From Vibrio sp. qd031 (GTDB lineage: Bacteria > Pseudomonadota > Gammaproteobacteria > Enterobacterales > Vibrionaceae), in assembly GCF_002100145.1 (NCBI RefSeq), contig NZ_JXQD01000001.1:145737-209736 (forward strand): a stretch of 64,000 nucleotides of DNA, given 5' to 3'. The notes under the pieces are model-generated. The model was given only the letters and a program-made list of their open reading frames with translations, was not told the DNA's origin and made no database searches. Both the position numbers and the translations under genes were made by a program. The stretch's first letter is position 1. Each line of letters starts with the position of its first letter. Positions 55,801 through 63,618 of this stretch are shown in pieces.

Positions 55801-56307
55801 GTAGTGGCAGGGCTTGCTAAATACTACTACCGAGTGCGCGATGGTATTGGTTTTAATAAGAGTGCTGAAAACTATGGTGCATTCCCAACTGACCCATACT
55901 CTCACACGCCAAAACAAGCTGGCGCTCAACAACCGGGTATGACAGGCCAGGTGAAAGAAGAGATCTTAACGCGCTTTGTCGAATTGGGTCTATTTGTCGA
56001 TGGTGGGCAAGTAAGCATTTCACCAACGTTGTTAAATCGCGATGAACTGTTACAAGAAAAAGCGGTCTATCAATTCCAAAATGTTCAAGGTGAAACCTGT
56101 GACATTGAACTAGCGGCAGGCCAACTTGGCTATAGCTATTGCCAAGTCCCTTTTGTGTACACGGCTGCTCAGAATAATGCAATTACGGTTGTATTGGCCA
56201 ATGGTGAGTCACTGTCTATGCCAGACATGACGCTTACTAAGGAAGTATCGTCGTCTATTTTCAATCGTGACGGAAAAGTGTTACGTGTTGAAGTGTCAAT
56301 CGCGTAG
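52888..56307 (+). CDS. GH94/GH149-type oligosaccharide phosphorylase (probable beta-1,3-glucan phosphorylase)
   Basis: 1139 residues from ATG 52888 (GGAG eight bases upstream). N-terminal beta-sandwich (about 1-310), helical linker, then an (alpha/alpha)6 barrel: NPYRITKQGIDWEI, DPTDPWSNIGYWGDHQIIYLL with Asp524 in WGDH as the likely general acid, and VPYEICGVDGLFANPKD. Length, sandwich-barrel order and WGDH fit clan GH-Q phosphorylases larger than cellobiose phosphorylase (about 800 residues), resembling GH149 or GH161 beta-1,3-oligoglucan phosphorylases, which turn laminari-oligosaccharides plus phosphate into glucose-1-phosphate. Cytoplasmic, no signal peptide. Fits the upstream oligosaccharide importer. 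Subfamily is an inference. Confidence 0.78.
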   Translation: MTMQAAPNTTVQGEFVTLNNERFYKIGNVDHMNPFFISVVSASDHWLFISSTGSLSAGRIRPENALFPYKSVDYIHESADNTGAKSIFKVRQQSGVSMWEPFNPHHDGLYEVERNLYKNAIGDKIVFEEMNHSLGLRFQYSWSSSEQFGFVRRSELTNLTQATVEVEMLDGIQNLLPPGAPLGALQTRSALVDAYKWNEKVEDSSLALYTMYAKLSDRADPAESLLATTVFSIDSDASQVLLSSQQVTAFRKGRAITAETLTKGVRGSYLIHKTVALGAGSSNSWSIVADIDKSHKDVAQLRDTLKVPVDTARLVEQSIAENQTELVNLMSGADAWQCTAQENTTVHHYANVLFNNMRGGVIENNYQIDKADVVKTLTAYNQQVMQNQTEFVSNLESELTHAELIAAAKKTGDQQLVRLCYEYLPLTFGRRHGDPSRPWNHYEIKLKDENGDRLLSYQGNWRDIFQNWEAMALSYPGFIGSFIAKFVNASTADGYNPYRITKQGIDWEILDPTDPWSNIGYWGDHQIIYLLKFLELADKFDREALINMLTEDQFSYAHVPYEICGVDGLFANPKDTVSFNQQKQDFIDEKVAKLGSDGRLMLNSDDTVYQVNLLEKVLVPLLSKLSNLVVDGGIWLNTQRPEWNDANNAIVGNGLSMVTLYYMRRYVAFMQQIVAALPSNAKLSAEVVQWINTTSTILNETSQAISQGEMDGERRMLVLKQLAGAAELYRVNVYEAGFSGKQSIDTQTVSELLTVSLEILDSSIRNNLREDGLYNAYNILTYTDNALNIEELYPMLEGQVSVLSSGLLTPEQSIELIETLFTSEMYRADQDSFMLYPDRDLTSFLAKNQIPAATLEQSKLLSSMLENGDRRLIESDLNGALHFNAQFENVGYLRDAIAKVKGDYVDAAEQDWQQVESIFEEVFNHKAFTGRSGTMFGYEGLGCIYWHMVSKLLLATQENYLLALEQDAPSEVVAGLAKYYYRVRDGIGFNKSAENYGAFPTDPYSHTPKQAGAQQPGMTGQVKEEILTRFVELGLFVDGGQVSISPTLLNRDELLQEKAVYQFQNVQGETCDIELAAGQLGYSYCQVPFVYTAAQNNAITVVLANGESLSMPDMTLTKEVSSSIFNRDGKVLRVEVSIA

Positions 56308-56323
56308 AACATTCGCAAGATAG

Positions 56324-56353
56324 AAAAACCAGTGACTTGTCACTGGTTTTTTT
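56324..56353 (+). terminator. Rho-independent terminator of the transporter/phosphorylase operon
   Basis: AAAAACCAGTGAC and GTCACTGGTTTTT with a two-base loop, then T7. Ends the operon 17 bp after the phosphorylase stop. Confidence 0.95.
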
Positions 56354-56453
56354 CTTCAATTTTTGACCGTGATCCAGCCCAAATTAGCTTTGTACGGACA
56401 ATTTTAGGAGTTGTAAACGCCCAACTAAGTGACCACATAGACTTCCATTAAGG

Positions 56454-56591
56454 TTAACGTTGGTCTTTGTTTTTTTGTGCTTTGCGCACTTTATCGTGAC
56501 TCCACTTAGAAAGCTGTGGCGAATACAGTGCTAATAAACCGATGATTACGCCGGTTACCAGAATAGTAAGTAATACCAGTGTGCTACTCAT
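56454..56591 (-). CDS. 45-residue single-span membrane protein
   Basis: Small gene, coding for MSSTLVLLTILVTGVIIGLL then ALYSPQLSKWSHDKVRKAQK and a basic tail. One helix (about 4-24) is followed by a positively charged cytoplasmic end. AGGTGAC lies seven bases before the ATG. Coding character is inferred from the ribosome site and the positive-inside pattern. Similar to small inner-membrane regulatory peptides; partner unknown. Confidence 0.65.
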   Translation of the reverse strand: MSSTLVLLTILVTGVIIGLLALYSPQLSKWSHDKVRKAQKNKDQR

Positions 56592-56858
56592 GATGCGTCA
56601 CCTATTAATTGTGTTTTACCCGTTAACTTAAGAGTGTTGATAGCATTAGAACATTTGTCATCGATTGTTACTTTACCACCACAATAAAAAGTCCAAAGTG
56701 ATTAGCTTTGGGCGTTTATACTCTCGAAATTGGGAATCCGAAATGCGTTTACATTCTTGGCAGGTTCGGTACTTTGGCCTTTCACGTCGATTTTTAGTGA
56801 ATGTGATGATTTAGTTGTAAGTGCTCTGATGTTGAGCTTTTGTTTATGCTAGAGGTTG

Positions 56859-57140
56859 TTAATCGCTGCGAGACTCACATTGATTCAGTGTTTGTTGGGA
56901 TCCATCACCACTCGCCGACATGCTTCGGTTATTTTGCTCATGTTCATTTCGCCATGCGCGAGTTGCTGCACGTAACGCCCCAAGACATAATAACAGCATC
57001 ATGATAGGGATGGATGCCAGAGAGTATTCGAGCAATGGGAAGTCGTGAAAGAACTCACTCATTAGCAGGTGCGCTATAATGTTTAGCAGCGCTATCACAA
57101 TAGCCACAGCCACTAACTTTAGCTCTAAATTCGACTTCAT
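56859..57140 (-). CDS. Small two-helix membrane protein, hypothetical
   Basis: 93 residues: two hydrophobic helices (about 8-30 and 38-60) followed by a polar, low-complexity C-terminus (NNRSMSASGDGSQQTLNQ). No family recognised. Ribosome site is weak. Located upstream (on the minus strand) of the 45-residue gene, with 267 bp in between. Confidence 0.5.
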   Translation of the reverse strand: MKSNLELKLVAVAIVIALLNIIAHLLMSEFFHDFPLLEYSLASIPIMMLLLCLGALRAATRAWRNEHEQNNRSMSASGDGSQQTLNQCESRSD

Positions 57141-57560
57141 TTCTATTTAGCCATAGAATGTTACACACCTAGTTGCCGGCGTTTGAAAGTGTGCAATACA
57201 GTAACACTCTCATCCGTTTTTGTATCGCAAAACGTGATGACACAATGTGACGTAGCAAACTATTGGTCATTTTTGAGCTAGCATTCTTGCCAAATTGATA
57301 GCAGTGATATAGCCAAGGTGACTTTTTGGAATGCACTCGAAACTGAGGCACAAAAACTTTCCACAAAAGACTTGCCAGCTCAAATTGTTTAGAGGCTGGA
57401 CAATAATACTTAAATAGTAATTAATGTGATATTAACTATTTTTTATCAATAAGTTATCGGCTTTGGATGAGTTTGATTTATATCCCTCTCTAGTCACTTC
57501 AGACAAGGGCTTAATAGATATCTGAGAGTTCCACGCTTTACCCGTAGCATTATCCGAAAA
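57141..57560. other. Intergenic region without recognised gene
   Basis: About 420 bp between two minus-strand genes. Possible short reading frames here are unsupported. It may hold the promoter of the 93-residue gene. Confidence 0.4.
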
Positions 57561-58454
57561 TTAGTGAGTTGAGCAGGTGTTTTTACCCGCCTTTTTCGAT
57601 TTATATAACGCATTGTCAGCTCGTTGGTAGATTTGTTCGATATTATTGTCACTTTCTTCAAATTGACTAATCCCGATACTGATAGATACATTTATATCAG
57701 AAGACGTCGATACTAATAGAGTAGTTAGTTGTTCTGCAAAGGCAAATGATGTAGGTAATGTACTTCTGTAAATAATTCCAAACTCGTCTCCACCGATGCG
57801 ACCAAACACGTCAGTCTGCCTAATCTTAGATTGACATAGCTGAGCAATGCATCGTATAACGTTATCACCTACTTGGTGACCGAAGCTATCGTTAATTTGC
57901 TTAAAATCATCAATGTCTAACAGGAGGAAACTTATGTTTTCTCTGTGCCGCTGGAAACTATAGAAAGCCTGATCCATACATTCAAATAGTTTTCTTCGAT
58001 TAAACGCATTAGAAAGAGGATCGACTTCGGCCTGATAAGTTAATAGCTTTTCTAGTCGATAGCGCTCGGTTATATTTCGTGCGACCCATACAACAGCGCG
58101 CTCTCCATATCGTAAATAATTCAATGGGCTGACTCGCCCCTCAAATCTAAGCTCTCCAGTAGGGCCAGAACTCGGATTAATATTATCCACTTCATCAGCC
58201 GCAAGTGAATATTCAAAAATCTTCAATGTGTTCGCGGAAAGTGTATCTTTAATCCTTTCGATAAACCAAATGGCTTTTTGCTTGGGCAGTACATCAAATA
58301 GGTTCAAATCTTCTAAAAAACTACCATCATGATATTGCTCTGGGCTTTCTCCGCCTAATACTGCGGCATAACGCCCTGACTCGGTCAGAACAAAAACCAT
58401 ATCAGGTAACGACGTAATGATCGCTTCGTATTCTTCTAGTTTACTTTCTTCCAT
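57561..58454 (-). CDS. PAS-GGDEF diguanylate cyclase
   Basis: 297 residues from ATG 58454 (GAGG nine bases upstream; a frame reaches 58487). PAS domain at about 8-135 (IITSLPDMVFVLTESGRYAAVLGG, ending VVWVARNITERYR), then GGDEF (about 140-297) with intact GGDEF at 221-225, DPLSNAFNRRK start and DIDDFKQINDSFGH. No membrane helix, so a soluble cytosolic c-di-GMP synthase driven by its PAS signal. Followed by no close gene. Confidence 0.93.
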   Translation of the reverse strand: MEESKLEEYEAIITSLPDMVFVLTESGRYAAVLGGESPEQYHDGSFLEDLNLFDVLPKQKAIWFIERIKDTLSANTLKIFEYSLAADEVDNINPSSGPTGELRFEGRVSPLNYLRYGERAVVWVARNITERYRLEKLLTYQAEVDPLSNAFNRRKLFECMDQAFYSFQRHRENISFLLLDIDDFKQINDSFGHQVGDNVIRCIAQLCQSKIRQTDVFGRIGGDEFGIIYRSTLPTSFAFAEQLTTLLVSTSSDINVSISIGISQFEESDNNIEQIYQRADNALYKSKKAGKNTCSTH

Positions 58455-58487
58455 AAATGCTAACCTCGTAATAACGATGCGTTTCAT

Positions 58488-58862
58488 AATTAGATCGCAT
58501 TATACAAATAGCTATTGTATCAGTCTGAATTGCTAACAAGTCTATAGCTTTACTCTACCTTTTCTCGAAATTTGATCCAGTCCCATAACTATGTAAATGT
58601 GATAATAAGTTGAATTTGTGTAAAAGTGGACGCTATTATGATCCTTCTGGCATCGCATCTCCTCCAGTCACCATGATAAAAGTACGATGGAACCAGTTGC
58701 GGGATCTGCCACTGAGTCACTACGTTAACGTAGAATGGGTTAGAACCGTATTATCACCTACGACAACTTAATAGACCTAACGGCAAAAGCGTTTTCCAAG
58801 TTTGCCTAGGGTATGTTCGCTATCCGTACAGAAATACCAACTTTAGTGACAAAATCTCTATT
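58488..58862. other. Divergent region upstream of the PAS-GGDEF gene
   Basis: About 370 bp of AT-rich sequence with promoter potential for both neighbours. No operator or RNA gene recognised. Confidence 0.4.
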
Positions 58863-59255
58863 ATGTACCAACTTGATAGTGATAAAATCTCGGCAATAAA
58901 AATACCGAGAAAATTAATGTTTATCCATCAAGTTAACGGCATCGACTGGCTAGTCATAACCGCTTTTGAAGAACTGAAAACTCTATTTATTGAAGACGCT
59001 GGTGCGATTCCGTCTTGCTTCTCTGCCACCAGCGAATTAAACCTGATTGATCAAGCCAAACGTACTTATGGATACCTGCCTACATTTAGCGGTGTAGTCA
59101 CCGATACCGGCACGTTTCAAAGCAAAGATAACGAAGAAGATTTGAACCCTCAACTTGCCTGTTTAGTTGAAGGACGTGGTCGGGTGTTTATTTATCACGG
59201 CGGCTTTGTAGCTTTTGTTAATGACGAGCAGACCTTTATTACTCGATTAGACTGA
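58863..59255 (+). CDS. Hypothetical cytoplasmic protein
   Basis: 130 residues, start ATG 58863 with no good ribosome site. Acidic and hydrophobic segments alternate in a way that suggests a compact alpha/beta fold (LMFIHQVNGIDWLVITAFEEL, LVEGRGRVFIYHGGFVAFV). No family recognised, no signal peptide or helix. Stands alone, so expression is uncertain. Confidence 0.6.
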   Translation: MYQLDSDKISAIKIPRKLMFIHQVNGIDWLVITAFEELKTLFIEDAGAIPSCFSATSELNLIDQAKRTYGYLPTFSGVVTDTGTFQSKDNEEDLNPQLACLVEGRGRVFIYHGGFVAFVNDEQTFITRLD

Positions 59256-59499
59256 ATTTAGTCCAACACATTGATAATGTTCAAGCGGAATATCTAGCCT
59301 TTCTTCGGCACACGTTTCTCTTATGATTTGGGTGCCCATTGCTTAGCTTAGTTTGGTAGCTTCAACAAGGTTATCGATGAAACGTTAACCGCTATGACCA
59401 AACTTTATAGACTTCTTCGAACACTTCACTGCGCAGTAGCGCAAGTGTGCTATGTCAGGTTTAAGCAAGCTTCATTATCTCGATCTTGATTTTCCGCCG

Positions 59500-60261
59500 T
59501 TAAGACAAAAATATACAAGGCCATTGATTCTGTTCTTCAGTTAAAGCTGGATTGTCGAGCTTCACGCAATGTTTCTTATCTAAGTATGACGCTTGAATGC
59601 TCTCCCCATAATGCGCTTTCAACAATCCTAAAAGGTCACCTGAGCGGTACATACGACGCATGCATTTTGAAAGGCGTTCTGCGAGCTCTGGTTGTTCTGG
59701 CGAGACATAGAATACAAGTGGCAATGGATAGTAAATCATCGTTTCTGGGTGAATATGGAGATCGGGAAAGCGCGATTTAAATTGGTCAAATACTGCGTGC
59801 ACTTCATTGGCACCTAAAGAAAGATAATCGACATTTCCTTGTGAGATGGCGGTTAGGATATGTTCGATATCACCTTCTTCCAACACAGTGCAGCCGTTGT
59901 CACGCAGTAATGTGGCGTCGGCCCATGTTGCAGGGACACCAGCGATCTTTTGCTTGAGTTCTAACTGAGTAATGTGGTCAAACTGAACATCCATTTTTCG
60001 GGTAATCAGCAACCGACACCCTAGCAAGCCAAAGCAGAGAGGTGGCGCAACTTCGATAAACGTCTCAGGAGCAAACTTGGGATTGCCTGCTACGGTAACG
60101 AGTAAATCTGCACCTTTATGAAAAATGTTACTTTCGTCTTCAGCGTTAGGGTAGTCGGTAAGGTTATTGTGGATCTCTCTACTGTTTAAAAGTTTAGAAA
60201 TCAATTCGTATTCATGGGCTTGGCGAGCTGCCGTTTTATTCCCGTTCCAAAATTGAATCAT
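59500..60261 (-). CDS. Binding-protein-like domain (SBP_bac_3 type) without signal peptide
   Basis: 253 residues. The fold looks like a family-3 periplasmic binding protein lobe pair: ADLLVTVAGNPKFAPETFIEVAPPL, CRLLITRKMDVQFDHITQLELKQKIAGVPATWADATLLRDNG, then DYLSLGANEVHAVFDQFK and VFYVSPEQPELAERLSKCMRRMYRSGDL. No signal peptide precedes it, though such domains usually are periplasmic; either the start is mis-set or it acts in the cytosol. A LacI-type operator (60315) lies 54 bp upstream, between it and the divergent HAD gene. Confidence 0.65.
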   Translation of the reverse strand: MIQFWNGNKTAARQAHEYELISKLLNSREIHNNLTDYPNAEDESNIFHKGADLLVTVAGNPKFAPETFIEVAPPLCFGLLGCRLLITRKMDVQFDHITQLELKQKIAGVPATWADATLLRDNGCTVLEEGDIEHILTAISQGNVDYLSLGANEVHAVFDQFKSRFPDLHIHPETMIYYPLPLVFYVSPEQPELAERLSKCMRRMYRSGDLLGLLKAHYGESIQASYLDKKHCVKLDNPALTEEQNQWPCIFLS

Positions 60262-60314
60262 TGGTTATCCCTTTTGTTTTCTTGACGTGATCTTGCGTTG
60301 ACCATAGCGCTAAA

Positions 60315-60326
60315 GGAAGCGGTTTC
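60315..60326. promoter_or_regulatory. LacI-type operator between divergent genes, GGAAGCGGTTTC
   Basis: Closest match to the motif shared with the 46.5-46.9 kb and 26.4 kb sites. It lies between the divergent binding-protein-like and HAD genes, so one regulator could control both. Confidence 0.65.
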
Positions 60327-60466
60327 TTGAGGAATTGAGAGTCATATCTCAATAAATAGTCACTCTAAAAACAGGTAATAAGTTGCACCAAACGTATGGA
60401 CGATAACAAAAGTAAAGACTCATTCAGAAATTCTCTTGTGCTTGCTTTAAATGTGAGGAAAGCTTA

Positions 60467-61225
60467 ATGAAAAGGCTAGGGGACATAAAAATGATTAAAA
60501 TGCTTGTGTGCGATTTTGACGGCACTATTTCAGGCGGTAAAGCGTCGTTAGTTACTGAGTTTAAGCAGTTTATCGAGCGAAACCATGCGTTAAGTTTTGT
60601 GGTTGCCACGGGACGTACTTTACCCTCTATTTGTGATGGGCTGTCTAGTGGTGATTACCCGGCACCGACAAGCATTATTAGCGATGTTGGCACTCAACTG
60701 CACCATGGTAAAGTGTTAAGTCCGGATCTAAGGTGGCATAGCAACGTGAAACAGCAGTGGGACCGAGAACATCTGGAACGACTGTTAGAGTGTTTACCTT
60801 TTGTGGGTGCTCAAAATGGACAGCATCAAGGCGAATTTAAACTCACCTTTGAAGGAAAGCTCGCTGCATCGCAGATCGATGCAGTACATGAGGTATTGGT
60901 TGACAATAACCTTCAAGTTGACATTACCTATTCACACGATTGGTTCTTAGACGTCACACCAGCCGGAATTCATAAGGCCACGGCACTTTCATACTTGCTG
61001 GACTCGCTCGGTATTAAACCTCAAGAAGTCGTGGTGGCTGGCGATTCCGCTAATGACACCACTATGTTGACGCTCCCAGGCGTTAACGGGGTATTGGTGG
61101 GAAATCATTACCCTGAGGTGTCGCATTTAGCAGAGCGGCAAAATGTGTATGTTGCCAAGGGCCATCATTCTAAAGGCGTCATTGAGGGTTTTGAGTTTTG
61201 GCAACGTTCGCACGCAGTGTGTTGA
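60467..61225 (+). CDS. HAD superfamily sugar phosphatase (Cof/SPP-like)
   Basis: 252 residues from ATG 60467 (GAGGAA with six-base spacing); an equally good ribosome site (AGGGGAC) precedes ATG 60491, which gives MIKMLVCDFDG and would also start right at the domain. HAD motifs I-IV are present: DFDGT (Asp nucleophile), VVATGR, KATALSYLLDSLG and GDSANDTTML. The cap domain resembles sucrose-phosphate phosphatase-like/Cof phosphatases (IIB). Likely removes phosphate from a sugar phosphate in the glucan pathway, but the substrate is not certain. Confidence 0.85.
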   Translation: MKRLGDIKMIKMLVCDFDGTISGGKASLVTEFKQFIERNHALSFVVATGRTLPSICDGLSSGDYPAPTSIISDVGTQLHHGKVLSPDLRWHSNVKQQWDREHLERLLECLPFVGAQNGQHQGEFKLTFEGKLAASQIDAVHEVLVDNNLQVDITYSHDWFLDVTPAGIHKATALSYLLDSLGIKPQEVVVAGDSANDTTMLTLPGVNGVLVGNHYPEVSHLAERQNVYVAKGHHSKGVIEGFEFWQRSHAVC

Positions 61226-61348
61226 TATCGAAGTTAAAATAGTCAACTAGGGAGGTTGCTCGTGCAGTGAGTTGCAATCTCTACATTTTCTTCATAATGG
61301 CCCCAATCTCCGCATCAATAATGTGGTTATACACACTACATTGAGGAT

Positions 61349-61804
61349 GTGCTTGTGAACGCCACGCGAACAGACACTCTTGACCATAATGCGGTCTCAG
61401 CAAAAGAGACAAAACCGTCACTTTGGGCGAAGTTAATCTAAAATTTTTCAGTCAGTTACTGGATTGTCGGTTACTGTTTTCTTATCACGTTGCCACTCGC
61501 CTTTTCGCTAACACAAAATATGGATTCGAAAGGGATCTATTTGTCGTTAATTGGTGTGGTGAATCTAATTGCGGGAATGGCCTTTTTGTGCAGTTTCCAC
61601 TGGTCGCATGTTATAAGCGAGCACCACTGTTCTGCAATATTGATAAAAGCGTATCTCAACACAAAAAAATCGGTCAATGGCTCGGTTTGGTATTTTTGCT
61701 TGATCCGCTACTGATCTGCCGCAAAAGATGTTGTGATCATCAAGTCGGTAGCGCAGATGAATCAATTCATTGACAGTGTTTTGAGTGGCAAAATTGATGT
61801 GTAA
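61349..61804 (+). pseudogene. Membrane protein gene interrupted by two in-frame stop codons
   Basis: One continuous frame of about 151 codons from GTG 61349 (GAGG upstream) to TAA 61802, with TAA at 61439 and TGA at 61712 inside. The translation between the stops contains two hydrophobic helices (about 34-50 and 60-80: YWIVGYCFLITLPLAFSL, then IYLSLIGVVNLIAGMAFL), and after the second stop the frame still codes (AAKDVVIIKSVAQMNQFIDS). All parts share one frame and codon character, so point mutations, not recombination, probably inactivated it. Family not recognised. Confidence 0.65.
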
Positions 61805-62051
61805 TTGAAGTGACTACCTACATGTAGGGAGAACCGAGTCACTTTCAGGCGAGTTCTCATCGCGAACTAATATACTGATTAAAGGCCAGCTACCTAATTA
61901 TCTAAACTAAAATTTTAGACTTCGATGAGATGAAAAAGTTCATTAGCCGTTTATGGCGTTTGTCTGCGACCCACTATTCGGCGCAAAGATCGTCAATATG
62001 AAACGGGTCAGTGCGAAGTAGTTAGGCTAACTATCAGTAGGGGACTTAGTT
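61805..62051. other. Intergenic region after the interrupted gene
   Basis: No coding frame of significance recognised; ends at a strong terminator. Confidence 0.4.
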
Positions 62052-62090
62052 AAAAGCGCCAACATCAAAATCGATATTGGCGCTTTTTTT
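62052..62090 (+). terminator. Rho-independent terminator
   Basis: AAAAGCGCCAACATC and GATATTGGCGCTTT with six-base loop, followed by T7. It may serve a transcript coming from the left (perhaps a small RNA or the interrupted gene); none was identified. Confidence 0.85.
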
Positions 62091-62247
62091 ATCGTAGTTT
62101 CTTAGGGGGAACAACGATTAGCATAACAACCACTGGGAGACTACTCCAATGCGTTGCGGAGCATGACTTGCAACTTGTTGCTGGACCTAGAATGCCTTGA
62201 AAGTGGAGGCAATAAAACAGAAAATTAATGTCTAAAAAATTTCCTCT

Positions 62248-62790
62248 TTAAGCGCAATCTTGAGCCATCAGCGTCTTCCACTCTTCGCGTAATACACCAT
62301 ATTTAACCGAATCATAATAGTGACTATTGAAATAGCGAACTTTACGAAGGCGAGCCTCTTGCGTCATACCGAGTTTTTCTGCACATTTCATCATTCGTGG
62401 GTTACCAGACCAGGTAGTCAATCCGACCCGAGCAATATCAAAGCGGTCAAACAGCTCAGATATCCACAACCGAAGGGCAGGGCGCGCGATGCCTTTTCCC
62501 CAATGAGCTTGATCGTAAATTATGACGCCCACTTCAAGCCAACGTGTCGACTCGCACTCCCAGTAATAACTGACTGAACCAACGGGTACACCATTGAGAG
62601 TAATTAACTTAATGGACTCACCCAATAACAGCTTATTAAAGAGATCAGTGCGAAACTGCTCAAAAGTTGGGTGGCTGTATGGAAAGTACGGGCCGTTAAA
62701 TCGCGTCCACTCACTGTTGTTTGTGACTAGCTCGTACAGATCGTTTAGTTCACTAGGGGCGGCCTTTCGTATCTCGATCGTCGCTTCCAC
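62248..62790 (-). CDS. GNAT acetyltransferase, RimJ/RimL type
   Basis: 180 residues. EIRKAAPSELNDLYELV at the start, GVPVGSVSYYWECESTRWLEVGVIIYDQAHWGKGIARPALRLWISELFD (acetyl-CoA loop with GKGIA), then VGLTTWSGNPRMMKCAEKLGMTQEARLRKVRYF. Typical of Ala/Ser-N-acetyltransferase-like GNATs. Monocistronic. Substrate not deducible. Confidence 0.92.
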   Translation of the reverse strand: MEATIEIRKAAPSELNDLYELVTNNSEWTRFNGPYFPYSHPTFEQFRTDLFNKLLLGESIKLITLNGVPVGSVSYYWECESTRWLEVGVIIYDQAHWGKGIARPALRLWISELFDRFDIARVGLTTWSGNPRMMKCAEKLGMTQEARLRKVRYFNSHYYDSVKYGVLREEWKTLMAQDCA

Positions 62791-63049
62791 GCTATGTCCT
62801 TTTACAATTTGAGCTTATATCCAACGCCATAAACAAACTTAATACACTCTTGAGAGTCGTTTACAAAAGAGGTAAACAGTTTTACAAAGATCGGCATGCG
62901 CATGGAAAGCTAAACACCAAAAAGAGGCTAATGTTACGAATAATCGCTTAAAAAGCTGTAATTAGAAAGCGTTGAACGCGTAACTCCTTACTTTCTTCAC
63001 ATTTGTAGGTTCGGTTATACTGTCACCAGTGTTGAAGAAGGTAACCAAT
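62791..63049. other. Promoter region of the sigma factor gene
   Basis: About 250 bp between divergent GNAT and sigma-factor genes. No specific site recognised. Confidence 0.4.
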
Positions 63050-63598
63050 ATGGAATTAGAGCAGATATGGCAACAGTATGAAGTGAGTTTGCGAGCATTT
63101 TTGTTTAAAAACTTACGAAACCAAGCTGATGCAGACGACATTCTTCAAGACGTGATGTTAAAAACCTATCAAAACATAGATACTCTAAATGACGTTAGTA
63201 AGCTAAAGTCTTGGCTATTTCAAATTGCTCATAACGCGATGATGGATTTTTACCGAAAACAAAAGCCAAGTGAAGAGTTCTCTGAACAGCTTCACGAGCT
63301 GGAAGCTTCGGAAACACTGCTCATCGTTAAAATGGGCCCCTGCATTGAGCCCTTTATTAATTGCCTGACTACAGAGCAACAGGGATTGCTAAAAGCAATA
63401 GAAATTGAAGGCATGAGTCAAAAACAGTATGCCGAGCAACACAACATTAATTATTCAACCGTAAAATCAAGAGTACAAAGAGCTCGCGATGATCTTTACC
63501 AATTGTTTAATCGCTGCTGTTTATTCACGCGAGATGCGCAGGGTAATCTTATCGATTATACAAAGCGAGACAGCTGTAACTGCCCAGAACCACGATGA
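63050..63598 (+). CDS. sigZ: SigZ-like ECF sigma factor
   Basis: 182 residues from ATG 63050 (GAAGAAGG nine bases upstream; a longer frame from 63029 lacks this). Sigma region 2 (about 8-75: NLRNQADADDILQDVMLKTYQNIDTL, KLKSWLFQIAHNAMMDFYRKQK) and region 4 (about 115-160: LTTEQQGLLKAIEIEGMSQKQYAEQHNINYSTVKSRVQRARDDL). The C-terminal cysteine-rich tail (CCLFTRDAQGNLIDY then CNCPEPR) is characteristic of SigZ. No anti-sigma factor gene adjoins. Controls unknown targets. Confidence 0.9.
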   Translation: MELEQIWQQYEVSLRAFLFKNLRNQADADDILQDVMLKTYQNIDTLNDVSKLKSWLFQIAHNAMMDFYRKQKPSEEFSEQLHELEASETLLIVKMGPCIEPFINCLTTEQQGLLKAIEIEGMSQKQYAEQHNINYSTVKSRVQRARDDLYQLFNRCCLFTRDAQGNLIDYTKRDSCNCPEPR

Positions 63599-63618
63599 AT
63601 TTATGCAGTTTAGCTAGG

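Noticed and set aside
57169..57366. 65-codon open frame on the minus strand
   Set aside because: No similarity, poor coding character and no ribosome site.
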